Shown here: in pieces, positions 1 to 7,598 of the stretch
Layout: each line of letters starts with the position of its first letter
Position numbering within the stretch: the stretch's first letter is position 1
DNA from: an uncultured Clostridia bacterium
Lineage (GTDB): Bacteria; Bacillota; Clostridia; TANB77; CAG-508
Assembly: GCA_948976265.1 (NCBI GenBank)
Contig: CARFUA010000003.1
Coordinates: 1 to 64,000, forward strand
Direction of reading: 5' to 3'
Length of the DNA stretch: 64,000 nucleotides
Position numbers and translations under genes: made by a program
The notes under the pieces: model-generated
What the model saw: the letters and a program-made list of their open reading frames with translations, nothing else
Database searches by the model: none
Told to the model about the DNA's origin: nothing

Positions 1-1
1 T

Positions 2-70
2 AGAGTAAATGAAAAATTACAGCAATATAATATTGTTCAAAATGAAGTTGGGAGGAAAATAAATGAATAA
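2..70 (+). CDS. C-terminal end of an upstream phage gene (partial)
   Basis: An open frame runs from the window edge to a TAA at 68-70 and overlaps the start of the next gene by 8 bases. The visible residues (RVNEKLQQYNIVQNEVGRK and a few more) are charged and helical-looking. The overlap with a gene that has a good ribosome binding site (GGGAGGAAAATAA) is typical of phage operons. Too little is visible to name a product. Confidence 0.45.
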   Translation, partial: RVNEKLQQYNIVQNEVGRKINE

Positions 71-509
71 AGAAATAGAAGAGGCAATAGGTAGATTGGT
101 ATTATATAAAGAATATACTCAACTGGCTAAAGGAAGGAACTGTATAGTTAATAAAATAGATTTAGAATTAGTATTAAATTACATAAAAGAGCTAGAAGAA
201 AACAAGAATGTTAAAGATACAGATTTAATGGATGTGTATTTGAAAGGTGTTTATGATGGAAAAGAACAAGCAATAATAGACAATAGTATTTGTAAAGAAA
301 AAATGGTAGAAGATGCTTTGCAAGAAAATGTGAAATTAAAGAAGCAATTAGTAGACAGCACACCAAATTCAGTAATAAGAGAGAAAATAGAAGAATTAGA
401 AAATTCGCAAAAAAGAGTAAAAAATAATAACTTAATATATTCAAGAGAAGATGTATTTAGATTTCAAATTTATGTTTTAGAGGAAATTTTGAAAGAAGGA
501 GAGAAGTAA
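63..509 (+). CDS. Hypothetical phage protein, 148 aa, coiled-coil
   Basis: The ATG follows GGGAGGAAAATAA at good spacing. The product is Glu/Lys-rich, with long predicted helices around residues 35-50 and 75-120, and no recognisable motif. It belongs to a run of short, tightly packed + strand genes at the left edge that look like prophage early or accessory genes. The next gene starts one base after its stop, so they are co-transcribed. I do not recognise the family. Confidence 0.7.
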   Translation: MNKEIEEAIGRLVLYKEYTQLAKGRNCIVNKIDLELVLNYIKELEENKNVKDTDLMDVYLKGVYDGKEQAIIDNSICKEKMVEDALQENVKLKKQLVDSTPNSVIREKIEELENSQKRVKNNNLIYSREDVFRFQIYVLEEILKEGEK

Positions 510-510
510 T

Positions 511-753
511 ATGAAAAAAGAAATAAAAGTAAAAAAATGGATTTATATATTTATGATAGTAGCAATGATAGTAGGAGTGTGTACACTAATTTATGCGAAT
601 ATAACAAGTATTGAAAAAGAAGAACAGATAAAACAGTTAAAGCAAAATAATATAGAGCAAATGGAGGAGAAAGAAGTGTATCGAAATCGATGTAGGATGT
701 TGGAGGATTTTATAAATCAAAATGGACTTATTGATGAATGCGAGTGTAATTGA
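511..753 (+). CDS. Small single-pass membrane protein with coiled coil, 80 aa
   Basis: It begins MKKEIKVKKWIYIFMIVAMI: a basic N-terminus followed by one hydrophobic segment at about residues 11-30. A Glu/Gln/Lys-rich coiled coil and a Cys-containing tail (DECECN) follow. The arrangement resembles small phage Rz-like or membrane-anchored coiled-coil proteins, but position (early region, not the lysis cassette) argues against a spanin. It starts just after the preceding stop with GAAGGAGAGAAG upstream. Function unknown. Confidence 0.65.
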   Translation: MKKEIKVKKWIYIFMIVAMIVGVCTLIYANITSIEKEEQIKQLKQNNIEQMEEKEVYRNRCRMLEDFINQNGLIDECECN

Positions 754-940
754 ATGTGAATATTGCAGTATGGATGAGAGAAAAAGGTTTAATGAAGAAA
801 GAAAAAGGCTGTTTAAGGATGAATTTGGTGAAGTTTATATTAATTCAATAGATGAATTAGAGTTTGAATATCTGATAATTCCGTTTTCTTTAGAGTTACC
901 AATAAAATATTGTCCGATGTGTGGAAGAAAGTTTAGGTGA
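722..940 (+). CDS. Small zinc-ribbon-like protein, about 72 aa
   Basis: Two cysteine pairs are visible: CEYC near residues 13-16 and CPMCGRKF at the C-terminus. This layout is typical of small phage zinc-ribbon proteins that bind nucleic acid or a protein partner. The start could be ATG 722 or the in-frame ATG 734; 722 overlaps the previous gene by 32 bases. The zinc fold is inferred from cysteine spacing only, and the role is unknown. Confidence 0.6.
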   Translation: MDLLMNASVIECEYCSMDERKRFNEERKRLFKDEFGEVYINSIDELEFEYLIIPFSLELPIKYCPMCGRKFR

Positions 941-983
941 GTAAGTTTAACAGGAGAAACTAATATAGTAAGGAGGAGAAGTT

Positions 984-1172
984 ATGACAAAGGAAGAGGA
1001 AATAGATTTATCAAGAGAAAATCTAAATTCGATAATAGATTGGTTGTTTGAAGAATTAAGAAGTGCTAATGAAACAATAAGGTGGTACCAAAAAAAGTGT
1101 AAGATGCAGACAGAATATATAAGATATAAGTCAGATATATTTTCAAATAGGGTTATGTGGTGGGATAATTAG
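984..1172 (+). CDS. Hypothetical phage protein, 62 aa
   Basis: The ATG is preceded by AAGGAGGAGAAGTT, a near-perfect ribosome binding site. The product is short, charged and helical, ends with aromatic residues (RVMWWDN), and has no recognisable motif. It lies in the early/accessory run of small genes. Confidence 0.6.
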   Translation: MTKEEEIDLSRENLNSIIDWLFEELRSANETIRWYQKKCKMQTEYIRYKSDIFSNRVMWWDN

Positions 1173-1237
1173 TGATAGATAAAAAGGATATTAAAGTATT
1201 GGAAAAATATTTTGAAAAGAAAGAGGAGGAATAGAAG

Positions 1238-1489
1238 ATGTTAAAAGTATATTTAATAAGTGGTTTAATTTGTATGATAATGGTTAGAATTTTGTGTTGT
1301 GTGGCGAAGAATACAGCAGAGGTAAGGGAAATTGATTTTAGAAAGTATGAAGATAATAGGATAAGAAAAGGAAATTGGATTTATTTAATTTGTTTTGTGC
1401 CAATATTACGAATTATTTTGATTGGGATGTGTGTATTTTTGGCGTTTGCTAGGAAAGAAGATTTAGAAGCTTTTTTAAAAAGAAAATAA
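1238..1489 (+). CDS. Small membrane protein, 83 aa, two hydrophobic segments
   Basis: AGAGGAGGAATAGAAG precedes the ATG. The product has a hydrophobic segment at about residues 4-22 and another at about 47-68 (WIYLICFVPILRIILIGMCV), separated by a charged loop. The two-helix hairpin is consistent with an inner-membrane protein of unknown role in the prophage accessory region. Confidence 0.6.
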   Translation: MLKVYLISGLICMIMVRILCCVAKNTAEVREIDFRKYEDNRIRKGNWIYLICFVPILRIILIGMCVFLAFARKEDLEAFLKRK

Positions 1490-1546
1490 AGAATATTATA
1501 AAAAAAGCGAGGAAGACTAAAAAGAAAAGGCTAAAGGAGTGACAGA

Positions 1547-1708
1547 ATGGAAGAGAAGTATGAGGTAAAGTATTATGATTTTGAGAAGAAGTGTTGTGAG
1601 GTGGTGAGGACGGATAGTTATATTAAGTTTATGTGGCTTAGATTAACAAAAACGATATTATATTACAAAGTGAGTTATGAAAGTAAATATGATGATTATG
1701 TTTTGTGA
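1547..1708 (+). CDS. Hypothetical 53-aa phage protein
   Basis: A short frame runs from ATG 1547 (preceded by AAAGGAGTGACAGA) to TGA 1706-1708, overlapping the next gene's GTG by 4 bases. It begins MEEKYEVKYYDFEKKCCEVV and is basic with several aromatic residues. The good ribosome binding site and the coupled overlap support translation. No family recognised. Confidence 0.55.
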   Translation: MEEKYEVKYYDFEKKCCEVVRTDSYIKFMWLRLTKTILYYKVSYESKYDDYVL

Positions 1709-1920
1709 ATAATAACTATATGAGAGATGACGAAATAATAAAATTTTGGAAGAGTGGTTTAAGTAAATATCAGGTGGCAGAGATGTATAGGCGAGAGTAT
1801 AATCAGAGAGTAAAGATTGTGCGATATGATAGAAGGCATCGATATGAGAGGTTTATGACGAAGTATGAGGCTTTGGCTTATGTGGAGAAGATAATTTTAA
1901 AATATATAAAAGGAGATTAA
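1705..1920 (+). CDS. Small basic phage protein, HTH-like, 71 aa
   Basis: It starts at GTG 1705 inside the stop of the preceding gene (GTGA overlap). The product is very basic. The segment DEIIKFWKSGLSKYQVAEMY resembles the first part of a helix-turn-helix (position rule, then Tyr-Gln-Val-Ala), followed by an Arg-rich stretch. A small DNA-binding phage regulator is a reasonable guess, but the fold is inferred from pattern alone. RtcB starts 3 bases after its stop. Confidence 0.55.
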   Translation: MNNNYMRDDEIIKFWKSGLSKYQVAEMYRREYNQRVKIVRYDRRHRYERFMTKYEALAYVEKIILKYIKGD

Positions 1921-1923
1921 TAA

Positions 1924-3120
1924 GTGAAAGATTTAAAAATATTTACTGAAAATATTGAAGATGAGGCTGTGAAGCAAATTGATTTATTATTAGAACAAGA
2001 ACCTTTTAAAGATTGTAAAGTAAGGATAATGCCAGATGTGCATAGTGGAAAAGGTTGTGTGATTGGATTTACTGCGGATCTAGGTGATAAGGTAATTCCT
2101 AATATTGTAGGTGTTGATATTGGCTGTGGAATGTTGTGCGTGGAGTTAGGAGAAGTTGAGTTAGATTTGAGAGAGCTAGACGAAATAATAAACGAAGTTA
2201 TTCCAGCTGGAAGAAATATAAGAGAACACAAATTGATAGATTTTGAGAAGATTAATGATTTGTATTGTTTGAGGGAATTGAGAGATGTTAAGAAGTTTAA
2301 TAGATCCATTGGAACGCTAGGTGGAGGAAATCATTTTATTGAGATTGATAAGGATGAAGAGGATAACAAATACTTAGTAATTCATACAGGTTCAAGAAAT
2401 CTAGGAAAACAGGTGGCAGATTATTATCAAAATTTGGCGATTGAGTTGTGTTCAGGAAAAGAAGATATGTTTGAAGAAAAAGAGAAAATAATTAAAGAGT
2501 ATAAATCACAAGGCAGAAAATCAGAGATACAAAAAGCCTTGAAAGATTTAGAAAAGAAATATAAAAATAACAAACCAAGTCTGCCAAAGGATTTATGTTA
2601 TTTGGAAGGCAAGTATCGAGATATGTATTTACATGATATGAAGATATGTCAAGAATATGCAAGCTTGAATCGATTATATATTGCAAAAGAAATTTTAATG
2701 AATTATTTTGGCAATTGTGATTTTTATAATTTTGAGACGATACACAATTATATTTCATTTGAAGATAATATTGTTCGTAAAGGTGCTATATCAGCTAAAA
2801 ATGGTGAAAGAGTGTTGATACCAATCAATATGAGAGATGGTTCAATAATAGCAGTTGGAAAGGGCAATAAAGATTGGAATGAATCAGCACCACATGGAGC
2901 AGGAAGGCTTATGTCGAGAACGAAGGCAAAAGAAATGTTTAAGTTAGAAGATTTTAAGGAAAGCATGAAAGATGTTTATTCCACAAGTGTTGTAAAAGAG
3001 ACAATTGATGAAGCACCATTTGTTTATAAGTCAATGGAAGAGATTTTGGATAATATAAAGGATACTGTGAAAGTTGAAAGGATTATAAGGCCGATTTATA
3101 ATTTTAAGGCGACTAATTAA
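1924..3120 (+). CDS. rtcB: RtcB-type RNA-splicing ligase
   Basis: A 398-aa protein starting at GTG 1924 after AAAAGGAGATTAATAA. RtcB enzymes join 2',3'-cyclic phosphate or 3'-phosphate RNA ends to 5'-OH ends using GTP and Mn2+. Visible family signatures are the N-terminal PDVHSGKG motif, DIGCGM (metal-binding Cys), GTLGGGNHFIE, IHTGSRNLG, and APHGAGRLMSR, whose His is the one guanylylated in characterised RtcBs. All key positions appear intact and length is normal for the short bacterial form. It sits in the prophage, coupled to the small early genes and upstream of the late regulator. The inferred role is repair of cleaved tRNA or other RNA during infection; the substrate is unknown. Confidence 0.9.
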   Translation: MKDLKIFTENIEDEAVKQIDLLLEQEPFKDCKVRIMPDVHSGKGCVIGFTADLGDKVIPNIVGVDIGCGMLCVELGEVELDLRELDEIINEVIPAGRNIREHKLIDFEKINDLYCLRELRDVKKFNRSIGTLGGGNHFIEIDKDEEDNKYLVIHTGSRNLGKQVADYYQNLAIELCSGKEDMFEEKEKIIKEYKSQGRKSEIQKALKDLEKKYKNNKPSLPKDLCYLEGKYRDMYLHDMKICQEYASLNRLYIAKEILMNYFGNCDFYNFETIHNYISFEDNIVRKGAISAKNGERVLIPINMRDGSIIAVGKGNKDWNESAPHGAGRLMSRTKAKEMFKLEDFKESMKDVYSTSVVKETIDEAPFVYKSMEEILDNIKDTVKVERIIRPIYNFKATN

Positions 3121-3150
3121 AATAATTTTAGAAGAGGTTAGGGGGTACGA

Positions 3151-3624
3151 ATGAACAAAGATGAATTGATTGAATTATTAAGAACACACAAACAAACGTC
3201 GGCTAAAAGAGATTTAAATTTAAATGATATTGGAAAAATAAAGAGAGACATTAAAAAAATAGAAAATGATTATAGCACAAATATAACACCAACTTATCAA
3301 GAAGGCAGTAAAAGTAATGAAATGTCAAGTAAAGTTGAAAGTGCAGTTATAAGAAAAGATACAAGGATTATTGAAAAAGAAGAAATAATAAGAAAGTTAG
3401 AAGAGGAAAATGAAGATTTAAATTATATTTTAAATCAAGTGAATATACGATTAGGGTCTTTAACATATATTGAAAAGACGGTATTGACATCGAGATACAT
3501 AGATGAAATGGAATATGATTATATAGGAAATAAAGTATTTTATGAGATAAAGCATCAAACTAGAGGAGAAGATGCAATAAAGAAAATATGTAAAAAAGCA
3601 CTTAATAAAATGTCAAAATTATAA
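3151..3624 (+). CDS. ArpU/sigma-like phage late transcription regulator
   Basis: A 157-aa protein with AGAGGTTAGGGGG upstream. The N-terminal two thirds are charged coiled coil (about residues 40-105). The C-terminus LTYIEKTVLTSRYIDEMEYD resembles a sigma region 4 / ArpU-type helix-turn-helix, where phage proteins switch on late genes. Its position is the expected one: last gene before a promoter-leader at 3664-3770 and the packaging/structural genes. Assignment rests on the C-terminal pattern and context and is moderately secure. Confidence 0.6.
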   Translation: MNKDELIELLRTHKQTSAKRDLNLNDIGKIKRDIKKIENDYSTNITPTYQEGSKSNEMSSKVESAVIRKDTRIIEKEEIIRKLEEENEDLNYILNQVNIRLGSLTYIEKTVLTSRYIDEMEYDYIGNKVFYEIKHQTRGEDAIKKICKKALNKMSKL

Positions 3625-3663
3625 ATTACTCAAATTTTACACAAAAATTACCCATTTTTTCAC

Positions 3664-3693
3664 TTGTTTTGCCTAAAACCATTGTGTTATAAT
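3664..3693 (+). promoter_or_regulatory. Candidate prophage late promoter
   Basis: TTGTTT (3664-3669) and TATAAT (3688-3693) are separated by 18 bases. It lies just after the ArpU-like gene in the only sizeable gap before the morphogenesis genes. Transcription would start near 3700 and meet a terminator-like hairpin about 25 bases later. The non-consensus -35 could mean an activator is needed. Confidence 0.5.
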
Positions 3694-3724
3694 TAAAATA
3701 GATAAAACTTCAATTTATTAGACC

Positions 3725-3770
3725 AGCAGTTGCTCATTGATAAGTGGGCAAGCCCAAGACTGCTTTTTTA
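3725..3770 (+). terminator. Leader terminator/attenuator hairpin
   Basis: AGCAGT (3725-3730) pairs with ACTGCT (3759-3764), with inner TGCTCA/TGGGCA pairing, followed by a T run. It sits directly downstream of the candidate late promoter, so it would end a transcript of only about 70 nt unless antitermination occurs. Confidence 0.6.
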
Positions 3771-3797
3771 TAATATAATTAATATTATATTAACTCC

Positions 3798-3826
3798 TTG
3801 AAAAAGTTTTAAAAATATGTTAAAAT
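3798..3826 (+). promoter_or_regulatory. Promoter of the 3856-4260 transcription unit
   Basis: TTGAAA (3798-3803), a 17-base spacer and TAAAAT (3821-3826) form a good sigma-A-type promoter 30 bases before the gene at 3856. With the terminator at 4267 this makes a self-contained unit. Confidence 0.65.
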
Positions 3827-3855
3827 TAATAGAATCAAAATCAAGGAGGTACAAA

Positions 3856-4260
3856 ATGGAAGATGAATCTATATTAAAAAAAATATACGAAGAACTAAAG
3901 AAAGAAGTAGAAAAAGAAGAAACTAAGAAGAATTTAGATTTAGATGAAAAAGAAATGCAAGAAGAAACAATGAACGAACTGATAAAAGAATATGAAGAAA
4001 AACGCGATAAATTAAAAAATGAAATTAGAGAATTGAAGAAAAAAGAAATAAAAGAAAAACAAAGAAAAAAACTTGCTCGATATTATAAAAGCTTTTATCA
4101 TGATGACTTATCTATAAGCAATGAAGGATATAGCCGAGATGAAGAAAAAAAGAAGCAGGAACAATTAGAAGAAATTGAAAATGTTTTAAAGCTATTAAAT
4201 GGAGAATCTGGTTTTGAAAAAAAAATAACAGGAGACATAAAAGACCATAAATCATTATAG
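3856..4260 (+). CDS. Highly charged coiled-coil protein, 134 aa (prophage moron)
   Basis: I chose ATG 3856, which follows AAGGAGGTACAAA, over the upstream in-frame ATG 3817, which overlaps the promoter -10. The product is almost entirely Glu/Lys, with an unbroken predicted coiled coil from residues 1 to about 75 and a second near 95-115. It has no membrane segment and no recognised domain. It has its own promoter and terminator inside the prophage, which is the organisation of a lysogenic-conversion gene expressed independently of lytic genes. Function unknown. Confidence 0.65.
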   Translation: MEDESILKKIYEELKKEVEKEETKKNLDLDEKEMQEETMNELIKEYEEKRDKLKNEIRELKKKEIKEKQRKKLARYYKSFYHDDLSISNEGYSRDEEKKKQEQLEEIENVLKLLNGESGFEKKITGDIKDHKSL

Positions 4261-4266
4261 AAGTTA

Positions 4267-4296
4267 AGAGTTTATCACAAGATAAGCTCTTTTTAT
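4267..4296 (+). terminator. Intrinsic terminator after the 3856-4260 gene
   Basis: AGAGTTTATC pairs with GATAAGCTCT (one G.T wobble) around a 4-base loop, followed by TTTTTATT. It closes the independent transcription unit. Confidence 0.75.
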
Positions 4297-4311
4297 TAAC
4301 TTTAGAGAAAA

Positions 4312-4330
4312 CCCCCAGTTATACTGGGGG
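4312..4330 (+). other. Perfect 8-bp GC-rich hairpin
   Basis: CCCCCAGT and ACTGGGGG flank a 3-base loop. No T run follows, so it is not a classical terminator. In such AT-rich DNA this stem is conspicuous. It may be an RNA-processing or mRNA-stability element, or a backup terminator. Function unknown. Confidence 0.5.
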
Positions 4331-4410
4331 ATAATTATGCATATTAATGATACTAGATAAGTTAATATATACCGATTTTTCTTTCCAAAATAGGATACAA
4401 ATGGGAACAA

Positions 4411-4445
4411 AGCATAAGTTTTCTAGTGACTTATGCTTATTTATT
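4411..4445 (+). terminator. Hairpin upstream of the 48-aa membrane protein gene
   Basis: AGCATAAGT (4411-4419) pairs with ACTTATGCT (4429-4437), followed by an imperfect T-rich tract. Either a weak terminator or a structure in the leader of the gene at 4458. Confidence 0.45.
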
Positions 4446-4457
4446 TGGGAGGAAAAT

Positions 4458-4604
4458 ATGTATAAATTAGGAAAAGCAATTTTAATAATTATATGGATAT
4501 TAGATATATTGAATTTTCCATGTATGGAGTTTTTGGATACGAGGTTTCCAATTAATGGATTGGCATGGTTTTTGATATGGTGTTTTTTGCCGAGTGCTGA
4601 TTAA
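4458..4604 (+). CDS. Small membrane protein, 48 aa
   Basis: ATG 4458 follows GGGAGGAAAAT. The protein starts MYKLGKAILIIIWILDILNF and carries a second hydrophobic stretch ending WFLIWCFLPSAD, so two short membrane segments are likely. An upstream in-frame ATG at 4347 lacks a ribosome binding site and crosses a hairpin, so I rejected it. Function unknown. Confidence 0.5.
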   Translation: MYKLGKAILIIIWILDILNFPCMEFLDTRFPINGLAWFLIWCFLPSAD

Positions 4605-4618
4605 AGGGGTGATTACAA

Positions 4619-4783
4619 ATGAATGATAAAGAAAAGAGAGAATTGCAGTATAAAATTTATAATAGAGAGGATAGTTTGATGATTGAGAAGATGTGTAAAG
4701 ATTGTAAGTTTTATGATGATAGGTGTAGGAAGAATAGAATGTTAAGAGAGTGTGCTGTGAAGTTTTTGAAGAATAGAGGGTGA
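4619..4783 (+). CDS. Small Cys-containing phage protein, 54 aa
   Basis: The frame runs from ATG 4619 (AAAGGGGTGATTACAA upstream) to TGA 4781-4783. It has CKDC, a later Cys after DDR, and REC, a pattern compatible with a small metal-binding fold. It is coupled to the HNH gene downstream. Function unknown. Confidence 0.55.
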   Translation: MNDKEKRELQYKIYNREDSLMIEKMCKDCKFYDDRCRKNRMLRECAVKFLKNRG

Positions 4784-4788
4784 GTAAG

Positions 4789-5154
4789 ATGAAGAAAAGA
4801 CGAGCTAGAAGAAAATGTGTTGATTGGGAAAAAGAAATAGTAAAAGGAAATACAGATAAGTTTTATCATTCAACCGACTGGGATATTGCAAGAGAAAAAG
4901 TCTTAGCAAGGGACAAAAATACTTGTCAGTTCTTTCTTGGGAAATGGAGCGATGGAAGACATAAGCCAAACAAATATAAGATTGTAAAAGCAACAATGGT
5001 TCATCATATTATAGCAATCAAAGAAAGACCTGACTTAGCTTTAGATATAAATAATATGATTAGTTTATCATTCGAAGCACATGAGATTATTGAAGATAGA
5101 ATAAGATTCCAATACAGAAAAAAAGCAGAAATATTAACAAAGGAGATGTGGTAA
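4789..5154 (+). CDS. HNH endonuclease
   Basis: About 121 aa from ATG 4789 (a GTG at 4780 in the same frame is an alternative). The HNH core is visible: TMVHHIIAIKERPDLALDIN, then NMISLSFEAHEIIEDR, giving the H-N-H residues of the beta-beta-alpha metal nuclease. A Cys (DKNTCQFF) lies upstream. HNH proteins immediately before terminase genes are characteristic of HK97-type cos phages, where the nuclease assists TerL cutting. The stop overlaps the next ATG. Confidence 0.85.
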   Translation: MKKRRARRKCVDWEKEIVKGNTDKFYHSTDWDIAREKVLARDKNTCQFFLGKWSDGRHKPNKYKIVKATMVHHIIAIKERPDLALDINNMISLSFEAHEIIEDRIRFQYRKKAEILTKEMW

Positions 5155-5312
5155 TGGAGAGATGTTACAACGCAATAATAAAGGAACGAGATGGAGAGAT
5201 AAAAAGTATTGCATATAAATGCAATCAAAAAGATAAATGCAGAAATAGTAAACTTTGTGGAATAGAATGTCAACACACTCTTAACAAAGATTGTGCGATA
5301 TATATAGATTAA
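5154..5312 (+). CDS. Small Cys-rich phage protein, 52 aa
   Basis: ATG 5154 overlaps the HNH stop (TAATG) and the frame ends at TAA 5310-5312. Cysteines are at RCY, KCN, KCR, LCG, ECQ and DCA, with paired spacing that suggests metal binding. Translationally coupled to HNH. Family unknown. Confidence 0.55.
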   Translation: MERCYNAIIKERDGEIKSIAYKCNQKDKCRNSKLCGIECQHTLNKDCAIYID

Positions 5313-5426
5313 ATAATTTTATTTACCCCCATCTAAAATCTCAGTGCAAAAAAATATTAATGGGAGCGGGTGTGGGGTCAAGACTAAACGAAAAAATTAA
5401 ATTCTCACGTGAAAGGGGGTATATAA
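5313..5426 (+). other. Intergenic region between HNH-linked genes and terminase; candidate cos region
   Basis: This 114-base gap contains a locally G+C-rich stretch (GGGAGCGGGTGTGGGG, about 5359-5374) opposite a C-rich stretch (ACCCCCATC, about 5324-5332), unlike the surrounding AT-rich DNA. The position between HNH and terS is where cos sites commonly lie in HK97-like phages. This is inference from place and composition. Confidence 0.35.
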
Positions 5427-5888
5427 TTGGAATCAAAAAAGGAAATTAAGAAAAGTAAAGAAAGACAAATAGAAACACAGTTACAAAATGTTGAAAAAAC
5501 CATAGAAGTTGCCAAGAAAATAGACAAAGAAAAAAAGAAGGAACAGGAAGAGAACGAAAAAAGACTAAAAAAATTAGAAGATAAGATTGGAGCTATAAGC
5601 GAAGATTTAAAAAATCAATTAATTACACAAAATAAATTTGGCAAACATTTTGATGATTTAATTGAAGATTATATATTTTTAGTTAGGCTTAAAGATGATT
5701 TACAATATGATATTTCTTTAAATGGATTAAGATATGATTCTATGACAGGGAATGGGTATACTACATCTAAACCGAATGAAAGTGTTCAAAATCTTTTGAA
5801 AGTTAATGCTCAAATGTTAAAAATATTACAGGATTTGGATTTGAAGGCACCTGATGAAGGTGGTGAAGATGGAGATGATTTGTTGTAA
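5427..5888 (+). CDS. Putative terminase small subunit (P27-like)
   Basis: 153 aa starting at TTG 5427 after AAAGGGGGT. The N-terminal 70 residues are a Lys/Glu coiled coil. The C-terminal half has the pattern YTTSKPNESVQNLLKVNAQM then LQDLDLKAPDEGG, similar to the end of P27-family small terminases. It immediately precedes and overlaps TerL. The function is assigned mainly from order and this C-terminal pattern. Confidence 0.65.
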   Translation: MESKKEIKKSKERQIETQLQNVEKTIEVAKKIDKEKKKEQEENEKRLKKLEDKIGAISEDLKNQLITQNKFGKHFDDLIEDYIFLVRLKDDLQYDISLNGLRYDSMTGNGYTTSKPNESVQNLLKVNAQMLKILQDLDLKAPDEGGEDGDDLL

Positions 5889-7587
5889 AGAAATAGATGA
5901 GTATATTAAGTTTGTTGAAGAGAATCCGAATGAAGTTGATGAGGAAATTAAGTTATTAATTAAAAATATTGTAAAACCGACATTATCAAGAGATGATGTC
6001 TTTTTTGATGCTGAAATGTTAGACAAGGCGATTAAGTATTGTGAAAAATGGTATTATAAATTATTTCCATATCAAAAATTTGCTTATGCTTTATTTTTTA
6101 TGTATGACAAAAACAATCCTGACATAGTTATTTTTCCAGATATATTAATTGTTATGGCTAGAGGAAATGGAAAAGATGGCATGATTATGCCTTTGGCGAA
6201 TTTTTTGCAGACACATTATTATGGAGTAAAAAACTATCATATTGATATTGTGGCTACATCTGAAGAACAAGCTTTAAATTCGTTCAACGTTGTTTATAAC
6301 ATGTTAGAAGCTAATAAGAATATTATGAAGAAATATTTTTATTGGAATAAGACAGAGGTAATAAATAAAATAACACATTCGATATTAAGATACAACACAG
6401 CGAATGCAAAGACAAAAGATGGTAAGCAGACGGGTATGATTATATTTAATGAGTTACATGCTTATGAGGATTATAAGCAGATTAATGTATATAGTTCTGG
6501 TCTTGGAAAGATTAAGCATGCAAGAACTGTAACAATTACAACGAATGGAACTGTGAGAGATGGACCGCTTGATGAGAAGTTGTCTATGTCAAAAATGGTG
6601 TTAAATGGAGAAGAGAACTTTTTAGGATTGTTACCGATTATTTATAAGGTAAATGACTTAGATGGTGTTGATATTCCGATGAAGAAGTTTTTGGAAACAG
6701 GAAATAAAAAGGATATTAATATTACGGTGTGGTGTCAGGCAAATCCAAGTTTAAGATATATGCCAATTCTGATGAATGAGTTGATACGAGATTATATTAA
6801 AATGCAGAAACAAAAGTCGTATCGAGTAGAGTTTTATGCAAAGAGAATGAATTTGCCACAGCAGGACGAAGAACAGGTTGTTACAGATTGGAAATGCATA
6901 TTGAGAGCTTCGTATAAAGATGTGGAGAAAGAAGTTCCTAGAACAACAGGAGAAGTCAATGGAAGATTGGCGATTGTGGGAATAGATTTTGCATCTTTAA
7001 ATGATTTTGCTAGTGCTGGATTTTTATTTAAGAGAGATGGCGAATATATTTGGAGGCAGCGAACTTGGATATGTGCTAAGAGTAAGTTTTTTGGAGATAT
7101 TAAGTTCCCATTTGATAATGTTGGACAAGAAGGGTTTGAGGATTTTGAAATTACTAATAAGGATTCGATTGATGGTCGAGATATAATTTTGTGGATTTTA
7201 TCAGAAATGGTGAAATACAATGTTGCAAAAATTGTTCTTGATACATATCGATATAAATTGCTAGAACAAATATTTAAGGAGTTAGGAATAACAATTGAAA
7301 CGAAACAAAATCCTTACGGTCTGGTACGAATGATAAGATACCCTGCTTCAATTGCAGCAATTGTAGCACCTCGTATAGAAGTTGCTTTTGCGGAAGGAAA
7401 GATAAATATTGGAAATAGTGCAATGATGAGATGGGCAATTAATAATACTTGCGTGAAGGAGGGAAAAGATGGAAATAAGAAGTATGAAAAGATAGAGCCG
7501 AAGTTAAGAAAAAATGACCCGTTTATGGCTTTTGTGGCGGCAATGAGTGTGCAAGAGTTGTTGGATGAAGAAGTTATTTATGTATAG
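5854..7587 (+). CDS. Terminase large subunit
   Basis: About 577 aa. Possible starts are ATG 5854, 5869 or 5875, overlapping the terS end; GGTGGTG at 5860 favours 5869. ATPase Walker A is seen as MARGNGKDG (about residue 100) and the Walker B region as MIIFNELHAYEDY, where the usual Asp before Glu is Asn. The nuclease domain has IVGIDFASLNDFASAG, IVLDTYRYKLL and NDPFMAFVAAM, placing acidic metal ligands in the expected order. It packages DNA into proheads through the portal. The portal gene follows after 11 bases. Confidence 0.92.
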   Translation: MKVVKMEMICCKEIDEYIKFVEENPNEVDEEIKLLIKNIVKPTLSRDDVFFDAEMLDKAIKYCEKWYYKLFPYQKFAYALFFMYDKNNPDIVIFPDILIVMARGNGKDGMIMPLANFLQTHYYGVKNYHIDIVATSEEQALNSFNVVYNMLEANKNIMKKYFYWNKTEVINKITHSILRYNTANAKTKDGKQTGMIIFNELHAYEDYKQINVYSSGLGKIKHARTVTITTNGTVRDGPLDEKLSMSKMVLNGEENFLGLLPIIYKVNDLDGVDIPMKKFLETGNKKDINITVWCQANPSLRYMPILMNELIRDYIKMQKQKSYRVEFYAKRMNLPQQDEEQVVTDWKCILRASYKDVEKEVPRTTGEVNGRLAIVGIDFASLNDFASAGFLFKRDGEYIWRQRTWICAKSKFFGDIKFPFDNVGQEGFEDFEITNKDSIDGRDIILWILSEMVKYNVAKIVLDTYRYKLLEQIFKELGITIETKQNPYGLVRMIRYPASIAAIVAPRIEVAFAEGKINIGNSAMMRWAINNTCVKEGKDGNKKYEKIEPKLRKNDPFMAFVAAMSVQELLDEEVIYV

Positions 7588-7598
7588 GAGGTGGACAA

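Noticed and set aside
1172..1234. A 20-codon frame starting GTG at 1172
   Set aside because: Too short, charged, and its end contains the ribosome binding site of the next gene. No independent support.
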